From contig OZ026558.1 in NCBI GenBank assembly GCA_964020155.1, forward strand, positions 5,059,969-5,123,968: a DNA stretch of 64,000 nucleotides, in the 5' to 3' direction. This document shows, piece by piece, positions 39,201 to 64,000 of the stretch (its first letter is position 1; each line of letters starts with the position of its first letter). The position numbers were made by a program, and so were the translations under genes. The notes beneath the pieces were generated by a model. The model did not search any database and had not been told where the DNA came from. It worked only from the letters and a program-made list of their open reading frames with translations. Source of the DNA: Chondrilla cf. caribensis (taxonomy: Eukaryota; Porifera; Demospongiae; Chondrillida; Chondrillidae).

Positions 39201-39861
39201 AGGAGACCAGCAGTCAAAACCTTATAGTGGTTCTCAGTACGGGTCTTCCTCGATGCAGTATGTGGGTGGGGTTACTGACTCATCAAAATCATTACACGAA
39301 TACCATCCCGCTCAGCCGTCACAGGGTGGGAGGGAACGGATGGGTAGGGAGTCCAGTGCAGACGTGAGCAGATTATCTGGTAGTCCACAGGACAAGGGTT
39401 ACAGTCAATACTTGAGGGAAAGATTCCAACCAAAGCAGGACCACAATATCGGTGGGTGGGAGGGAACCACCAGCAGAGAGAGGACCACTGAACAGCAACA
39501 TTCCTCCTCTAACCAACAGCCTATGACAAGCGAACAAAGCGCCACACCCAGTGTTTACCAGCCCCAAGCTTCAAAGGAGAAAACGTCTCAAGTTGGCCGT
39601 CACTCCAGACACACTGTAGATGCCTCAAAGTCCCGAGTTGACCTCAACCAACAGATTAGAGCTGAACCTCACAAGACACACGTCGGACACCCTCAACAGT
39701 ACACTGCAGGCTCAAAGAGAACTCAAGTTGGCTACAGCACAGATAGCGAGAAGAACCCTGTGGATGTTCCCGCGATAGACACCAAGGCTTTGAAGGCTAT
39801 CCTTGCCAATTGTGACAACATCTATTCCGCTTACATCAAACGTACTCAAAGCAAGGACTGA
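36294..39861 (+). CDS. RGG/RRM RNA-binding protein with long disordered tail
   Basis: Two exons in phase: 36294-36533 and 38053-39861 (682 aa). Exon 1 encodes an Arg/Gly-rich N-terminus (MATRGRAGWNDDPG, RGRFPRRGGGYSVRG). Exon 2 opens with one RRM (residues ~81-155): RNP2-like VYLWKL, helix EITEDDLIEHFSHFGKI, RNP1-like KKVGYALLYA. A second RGG-like stretch follows (GRGRGRGRGRGTPW), then ~400 residues rich in Pro, Gln, Ser, Gly and Tyr, and a short helical end KALKAILANCDNIYSAY that may be a binding motif. No specific orthologue is recognised. A cytoplasmic or granule-type RNA-binding role is inferred. An extra exon inside the 1.5 kb intron cannot be ruled out. Confidence 0.82.
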
Positions 39862-39988
39862 TCAACTGTCGTCCTTCACACATCTTAACCATGGAACCTG
39901 TTTTATTTATACTTATGCATACTCCATTGTAACACATAATATCATACACTGGCACAGTTATTAATATAGCATTATTATGTGTAGTTCC

Positions 39989-39994
39989 AATAAA
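39989..39994 (+). promoter_or_regulatory. Polyadenylation signal of the RRM gene
   Basis: AATAAA lies 128 bp after the stop codon, only ~26 bp before the stop codon of the convergent ATP6V1F gene, so the 3' UTRs probably overlap. Confidence 0.55.
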
Positions 39995-40019
39995 ATTTTA
40001 ATTATTAATTTTGTATTCG

Positions 40020-40943
40020 CTATCTGAAGTCTTCGGCATTAAACATTCCCTGTGTGTGGATAGAGAATGCAATCAATAAACAAAAAAGCTTATGGTACGT
40101 ATGTATGAGTTATAAACAAGTGAAGTGTATGTGTGCCAATGTAAACAGGAATCAACAAAACGTCTGGTGGAGTGTGGTGACCGCTGACAGCAATAGCTGA
40201 TGGCTGACCTTGGCCCTACGCAGTATGGAGTCCTTGGTAGGATCGTAGGGATGGTCTTTGGAAGGGATCTCCAGCACAGCTGGAACTGCCTGTTCGTAGC
40301 GATCAATGAGGTGGCGAATCATCTCAGCTATCTGTGGAGGAACAGAGAAACAGCAGGAAAATGCACTAGTGTGGAATAGAGGAACTCATAATTGATGATT
40401 TTCAGTGCTCACTACACAAAACCATTCATAGAAGAATGATATCTCCATGAATATGTGACTTGGTAATGAAGGACACTATTTGGGGCCCAATACAGACTCT
40501 GTTCAAACGTTTCCCTCTCCAGTTCACCCTATCCCACCCTATCGCCAAGTCAGCAGTCTCAATAATGTAGCAAATACATTCTATACACGTCTTCAGAGGA
40601 GACAGTGGCCCTAACCAACTTTAAGAGTTGTACTAGGTGTTCTTCGATAACCTTAACTCACGTGTTGGTTTATAAGGACGACAGCAATATCACTTCTTTT
40701 CACTAACGAATTGAACATCTCCTCGATGGCCCCAACCGGTGTTTCCTTGTCCACGACTAGGAAATTCGCTCTCTGTTTGGCGTTCATCTCTCCTATACCT
40801 CCAAGAAGGAATCCCGTACAGGTATCCTAAATGCCCGATTAAATAAGGTGTAATACGTGACGTGCTCGACAATCTAACAGACGGTTGAAACGTACTTCGT
40901 CACCAATCAGTCCCATCAGTTTACCTCCTCCTCTGGACTCCAT
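40020..40943 (-). CDS. ATP6V1F: ATP6V1F, V-type ATPase subunit F
   Basis: Four exons in phase: 40896-40943, 40662-40826, 40209-40331, 40020-40049 (121 aa; human 119). Subunit F sits in the central rotor of the V1 sector of the vacuolar proton pump. Landmarks are [55 protein letters not shown] and [19 protein letters not shown]. The last exon encodes only GMFNAEDFR plus stop, matching the conserved C-terminal GMFTAEDLR. Reading through the exon 3 donor instead would give an unrelated tail, so the splice is preferred. Confidence 0.95.
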
Positions 40944-41512
40944 TTTGTCAATTTCACGTGACTCGGAAATGCGGGCTACGAGTTTCGAAACAAGTCCTCT
41001 GATTGCGCAATCACTCACGTGCCCCTACCACATGCACGTCACGTTTCCTCGACTCGCATAATGGCATTATTACATGCTCAACTATGGTGAACGACGGTAA
41101 TTTCGAACAGTATCTAATCAGGGAATGTAATCTTTGCAAGATATTTTCCAAGAAACTGTAATTCAGAGCTTGTACGCTCAATCCTTACACACCAAATAAG
41201 TCACAGTGTTCTGCAGTCTACCTGCTACCGACCGAATTGGGTGGAAACTTGAAAAAGGTTGTTCCACAGTGTGTGTGTCTTCTCTGATTGTACTATTCAA
41301 TTCAACAAAACTGGTACTAGCAACAGCTACACAACTCACACTATGTCCTGTTCATACATGCAAGCTACAAGTCTTGTTTACATTGAGAAAGATGCTTTAC
41401 TTCTTTACTTTTTTTCAACTTCTCTATTTTCATAGTATAAAATGTCCATCACATAGTTACCATCTATCACCATAGCAACAAACCACACCCCCTAGATTAA
41501 CAAGTGTCAGCG
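40944..41512. other. Intergenic region between ATP6V1F and NEMP1
   Basis: Promoter side of ATP6V1F and 3' flank of NEMP1; no further gene seen. Confidence 0.5.
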
Positions 41513-44814
<3,302 letters not shown>

Positions 44815-45014
44815 CCTTTATTGGCCACACCCACACCCACCCCCACCTCCGAGGGTACAATAGTCTCGCGTAGCCAGATCCACTCTTGCCTCCAATTTTA
44901 TAATTGGGATTCCGTCCCGACGAGCAAGGGGCGACCATTTACAAGCGCACCAACGTCGCCCCATCAGCCTCCGTGGTGCACCGTTGGTCCTGCTATATAC
45001 TCAAAGCGGGGAGA

Positions 45015-49064
<4,050 letters not shown>

Positions 49065-49500
49065 GTATTTTTGTTGCATTAATTTGTTAGTGATTGCCAA
49101 TGATATGATCATACTTATTTATCATACATATTTCTATAATTATAATAGTTAATAGAATATCCACTGTAACCATATAATAAATAATAATGAATAATATACT
49201 CAATTCAATATTGTATACATATAATTATATGTAATTATATATAATTTTAAATTAAATTTTTAAAATACTTAATATATATATTAATGTCCGAAATACGACT
49301 TATTTCTATGAATTGTTTTACATACATTATATACACACATTACATGGAATAATCATAAGCAGTACTATAGTGCAACAACTAGATATGATCCCCAACACTG
49401 GCAGAGGTGACTACATCTGTGAACATGGGTGGACACGCACACAAACACGCACACACACACACACACGCACGCACACACACACACAGACATTGAGTACATG
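49065..49500. other. Convergent 3' flanks of XYLB and ERICH2
   Basis: AT-rich, with poly(TA)-like sequence at 49195-49285 and a short (CA)n at 49440-49485; no gene seen. Confidence 0.6.
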
Positions 49501-49717
49501 TTATGTAATGGACTGCTGACAGTGCTTGTGTGATCTGGAGTGTTTCGGGAGGGGGCGTGTCTCCCCGTTGGATCCTCCCACCTCCTGAGACACAGATGTC
49601 TCTGGTAGTTCATTGTCTTCTTCTTCAGAGGATGATGATTCTGTTCCAATATCATCATCCTCTTCACTGTTGTCATCTTCTGATTCCTTGTTCTTTTCTG
49701 AGCAGTAACGTTATCAA

Positions 49718-49786
<69 letters not shown>

Positions 49787-50972
49787 TCTCTATCTTCTCC
49801 ATAATAATGGGGTAGAAATCCTTAGCTGTACTGTTGTCAGGTTCAAGACGTATAACTAAGAATCAATACAACAAGATGTGAAGCTGTATTGAACACTAGG
49901 ATCAGCAGCAGCAATACTCACTGTATTCACACAATATCTTGGCAGCCTCGAAGTCCTCACTCATGACACACTTCACGAACTACACACATACAAAAGAACA
50001 AGAGTGGAGTAGAGGGTGACTTGGAGCGGAAGTGAGGGTGACTTGGAGCAGAAGTGAGGGTGACTTAGAGCGGAAGTGAGGGTGACTTAGAGCGGAAGTG
50101 AGGGTGACTTGGAGCAGAAGTGAGGGTGACTTGGAGCAGAAGTGACGGTGACTTGGAGCAGAAGTGACGGTGACTTGGAATCCCAGGTCTCCCTGGATTC
50201 AGTGTGAACCTCTGTAGGTACGAAATATGAAGCCAAACAGATGACTCTGAATATCGAATCATCTGTCGATGGAGATAGACTCTTGTATATACACATCTGT
50301 GTTGATACTGTAATTCCAAGCCACCCCATCTCACCCTAATGACCTAGAAGACGGTGACAATGATGTTTGATACATACGTTTGTAACGAGCTCAAGAGGAG
50401 CTAGTCCTTCTTCGTTGCAGGTGAGTTCCCCCAGATCGAAATCAACAATACTAGCTGCTCTCAAAATGTCTTCTTCTGTTTGAAGATCTTCTTCGGATTG
50501 GGAACTACTTTCTTCTTCTTCTTCTTCTTCTTCTTCTTCTGCACTGGATTTTCCTGTGTCTTCAAGAGTCTTGTCGTCTACAGAGAGACTCATCAGGCCA
50601 TCGCTCGGACCAGTACAATCCTGCTTGCATTGAACAGTAGGCAAACGAACAGTCGAATTCGTAGGAGGTTCCACAAACGTGCTTTCCTTGTTCGGTACGT
50701 TAGCTTGACTAAAATGCATTTGCTTGCCTAGGGATAGATAAGGAGCTGGCTAAATTTCAAACATTTCGCTGGAAAGAAGAACCAGAAATTCAACAACGAC
50801 CAGGCAACTTACAATCTGGTGACAAAACTTCAAAAGCTCCAGAAGGCGGACTCTACAGAGGTACAGGTCGAAGAGCGAAATCAGTATCTATAATGCATAC
50901 AGATAAAAAAGATTCAATAACCTTCGTAGAATATTTCGGCGTTGTTCTGGAATCGTTCTTTCGTCCCGCCAT
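49501..50972 (-). CDS. ERICH2-like glutamate-rich protein
   Basis: Four secure coding exons in phase: 50378-50719 (exon opens at 50727), 49922-49979, 49784-49855, 49501-49697 (222 aa from the ATG at 50719). A short Glu run (AEEEEEEEEEESSSQSEEDL) precedes the conserved core APLELVTNFVKCVMSEDFEA, AKILCEYI and RLEPDNSTAKDFYPIIMEK, which matches the C-terminal core of human ERICH2 (APLELM, AKKLCQMILIYEP from memory). The tail is acidic and Ser-rich. An upstream ATG at 50972 opens MAGRKNDSRTTPKYSTK, but it could not be joined in phase to 50727; it may be a 5' UTR exon or part of a longer N-terminus. Function of the family is poorly known. Confidence 0.75.
50000..50185. repeat. 22-bp minisatellite in ERICH2 intron
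   Basis: Units of GTGACTTGGAGCAGAAGTGA plus GG/CG. Confidence 0.9.
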
Positions 50973-51038
50973 TTTATGTTATCACGTGGTGCTCACGAAA
51001 TTCATGCCATCTCAGTATGTTAAAAGACTCCGAGGAAG

Positions 51039-54209
<3,171 letters not shown>

Positions 54210-54526
54210 CTGTGTGTACTGGATCCAACCCACTTGGATCAGTATATTATTATTATAGCTACATACATCAGAATGAATGCAAGTACGAGTGTTTGTTATA
54301 TGGTTAAGGGGAGGATCAAAGGGTATAACAGTGCATTTGCTTCTGATACTGCACACTTTTGTGACCGGAAGTGTGCAGTATCAAGTAAGCGCCCATCGCT
54401 GGTCAAAACAATCGACCACAATAATTAAAATTCTCACTCAATTGGCTGGCTTCATGGCGTCAATCATGCACACAATACTAATACAATGTAACATACTTCA
54501 ATAGTAAGTATAACATGTACAAATAA
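54210..54526. other. 3' flank of the GPATCH8-like gene
   Basis: AT-rich unique sequence; no gene recognised. A short inverted repeat, GATACTGCACACTTTTG / CGGAAGTGTGCAGTATC, lies at 54344-54382. Confidence 0.5.
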
Positions 54527-54895
54527 TTATATAGATAAGAAATCTACGAAATTTCCTAAAAGCCAGAAATATTGTCCATTATGTGACGTCTGCTTTTCGG
54601 TTGCTAACGCGCGTATTATGCGAACGCTGAATACCCATCGCAGCAGCGGCAACATGCTGATCTGAATCGCCGAGAATAAGAAATTCGAGCGCAACAGATC
54701 AGTATTCACAGCATCCTCCTTATCTGAGACAAAACGATCATTATTCAAATCAAGGAATAAATGATACAGTAAAAACAAAACCAAAACCAAAGCCTCGGAC
54801 ACAGGGGTATAGGCAAATAAGCACAAAATGTCATATGCCATCCCTGGCAAGGCAGGGGTGAAAAATGTCCCCATTGGCGAAACTTGATGCGTCAT
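54527..54895 (-). CDS. Small orphan membrane protein (uncertain)
   Basis: Open frame of 122 aa with two or three hydrophobic segments (ALVLVLFLLYHLFLDL, FLFSAIQISMLPLLRWVF) separated by a charged stretch (DRFVSDKEDAVNTDLL). Codon use is more GC-rich than the flanks, and a possible acceptor (TTTTGTCTCAG) lies inside, so the true gene may have an intron. No family is recognised and no neighbour suggests a role. Confidence 0.4.
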   Translation of the reverse strand: MTHQVSPMGTFFTPALPGMAYDILCLFAYTPVSEALVLVLFLLYHLFLDLNNDRFVSDKEDAVNTDLLRSNFLFSAIQISMLPLLRWVFSVRIIRALATEKQTSHNGQYFWLLGNFVDFLSI

Positions 54896-54994
54896 TTTGG
54901 TGGACAGCAGTTCGCAAATTGCGGGTAGGGTTCCTTAATTTGCTGCCACCAGTCGTCGTTACAGGCTAAGATAATCTAGGATTTTCCACCCCAA

Positions 54995-55330
54995 ATGGTC
55001 GCATTACTAGTCATTATATTCATTTGGTTGGCAATCCTCTTCCACACTTCAAAATCTTGGCGATATTTCGTTCCTCTTCTTCCTCTCATGCCACGTGTTG
55101 TCAGCCATCTTCCTCACGTTCTTTTCTCTTCTCTTTTTCGCCTCCCTTCTCATCACCAATTTTTCACTCGGTCGTCTTCCACTGTTAATCTACCTCCTGT
55201 GCGCTCTTCATTTGGGAAACGTGCTTTTTCTTTCGCTGGGGCCTCTCTGGCGCACTCTTCCACCAGCCATAAGGAATGAAAAGTCTTGGGCAGTTTTTAA
55301 CAGTAGTTTATTGAAATATTTCAACCATTA
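54995..55330 (+). pseudogene. LINE-type retrotransposon 3' tail, frameshifted
   Basis: Two frames together give HQFFTRSSSTVNLPPVRSS, FGKRAFSFAGASL and then RTLPPAIRNEKSWAVFNSS. This resembles the FTRS...FGKRAFSF...WNSLP end of non-LTR reverse-transcriptase ORFs (from memory). The frame breaks near 55250. An (AAT)n tract at 55345-55405 follows, as at many LINE 3' ends. Confidence 0.65.
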
Positions 55331-55347
55331 ACCATGTAAAGTATGAT

Positions 55348-55404
<57 letters not shown>

Positions 55405-55430
55405 TGAATGTATATGAAGACAAAGGTAGC

Positions 55431-55811
55431 ATTGTGGACAATAAAAGAGCTTTTAAACCTATCAGACGTCGCTATCTCTCAACTACATTTAGCATATGCA
55501 GCTTTCACCCACGGTATGACATAGTGGCACAAGATTTTGGGGTCCCAAGCAAGGTGCTACAATTATTTGATATAAGGGTCTTCAACCACTTAGCACCAAG
55601 CTTGCTTACCACTGCCCCTCCAGCACTCTTCCGCCAGAAGGAATGGGAAAAGAGGAGGATGTATGAAGAGAGAATTAGAGAGGTAGAACAGGGATTATTT
55701 ACCCCACCAGTTTTCTCACAGTCCCACAGTGGAGGTAGTCTACAAGAAACTTGCATCAATGATAGTAGTCCATCAGAAGAAGAGCTACTCAACTACCATC
55801 ACTTTCATTAG
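55431..55811 (+). pseudogene. Second retroelement C-terminal fragment
   Basis: Open frame of 125 aa with QLFDIRVFNHLAPS, REKEWEKRRMYEERIREVEQ-like QKEWEKRRMYEERIREVEQG and LFTPPVFSQSHSGG. This resembles the DVRVFNPYA...REVEHGTFTPLVFS...GG tail of retroelement polyproteins, here truncated at both ends. Confidence 0.6.
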
Positions 55812-56243
55812 ATGCGGGCTCGCCTTCTCGCTCCTGAGATGAGCAGTGATGTGCATACGTGGATGCAGATCTGTGCTCCCAAGGGCGAGTGCATTAAAGA
55901 GCCAATGCACACCTGGACGTACTGTAACCGTAACTGATTGATAAACTTAGACTGGTTCATACATCCTGAACTGTCAAGGTGACATGTTGTTTCTACACAC
56001 CACTTGATGTGCTTTATGTTGTATGTGTGGGAACTTGTGTACACCCAATACAATTTTATTATTAATAATATATTATTTTATTCATTACAAGTTTGTTGAC
56101 ATGTGAACGGTGGAAATAAAGATTATGGAAGTTATTAGTGTGTACATAACATAACCATTGAGTGTGGTGGAATGTTTTTACAGATGCACAGTGTATTCTC
56201 TGGATGCACAAATTGTTGCTAAGTTTAGTTCAGTAGAGTGTGC
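55812..56243. other. 3' flank of the collagen gene
   Basis: No coding exon seen; AT-rich toward 56060-56110. Confidence 0.5.

Positions 56244-64000
<7,757 letters not shown>

Noticed and set aside
40073..40208. Read-through C-terminus for ATP6V1F ([12 protein letters not shown])
   Set aside because: A canonical donor after AAK and a downstream exon encoding GMFNAEDFR match the family C-terminus much better.
50390..50731. Plus-strand ORF rich in Phe (FFFFFFFF)
   Set aside because: Antisense of the Glu run in ERICH2.
54344..54382. Short inverted repeat as a terminator or regulatory RNA hairpin
   Set aside because: Isolated 17-bp arms with a 5-bp loop in a 3' flank; no further evidence of function.

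Overview
The window is nuclear DNA from a multicellular animal, most plausibly a sponge. It has spliced genes with short introns, a fibrillar collagen with a COLFI propeptide, orthologues of AGPS, CCDC12, NEMP1, ERICH2, SMUG1 and CDK5RAP3, a tRNA, and many (TG)n/(CA)n tracts and minisatellites. Sponge, perhaps calcareous, is an inference from gene content, compactness and a family of secreted Cys-rich/Asp-rich/Pro-rich proteins; the sequence alone does not prove it.

Layout. 1-12.4 kb is a repeat-rich accessory region with four intronless, related Cys-rich genes: A (2687-4957 +) and B (8360-9193 +), copies from a ~6 kb tandem duplication, then C (10005-10658 -) and D (11748-12389 -). Genes B and C lie between inverted arms of a 17-bp minisatellite. 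13.6-19.7 kb holds CDK5RAP3 (N-terminal part not found) and an SLC30A zinc transporter, both +. 19.7-21.9 kb is gene-free, with a MITE and a degenerate satellite. 21.9-29.0 kb on the minus strand holds CCDC12 and a 16-exon AGPS that ends in a peroxisomal -SKL tripeptide. 29.4-34.4 kb on the plus strand holds a secreted alpha/beta-hydrolase and PPCS, with a tRNA-Phe gene inside PPCS intron 3. 35.3-45 kb holds SMUG1 (-), an RRM protein (+), ATP6V1F (-) and NEMP1 (-). 45-54.2 kb holds XYLB (+), ERICH2 (-) and a GPATCH8-like gene (+). 54.5-55.8 kb holds an orphan membrane ORF and two retroelement tails. 56.2-64 kb is the 3' part of a fibrillar collagen gene (-) that continues past the window.

The housekeeping genes cover ether-lipid synthesis, CoA synthesis, xylulose phosphorylation, zinc transport, proton pumping, uracil repair, splicing and the nuclear envelope. 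They form no operon-like pathway, but several are packed head to head with start codons under 70 bp apart. The unusual content is the Cys-rich cluster, the repeats that abut or duplicate splice donors, and the AGPS targeting change. Exon boundaries were placed by hand from GT/GC-AG sites, reading-frame phase and remembered family sequences, and every phase was checked arithmetically; no alignment program was run.
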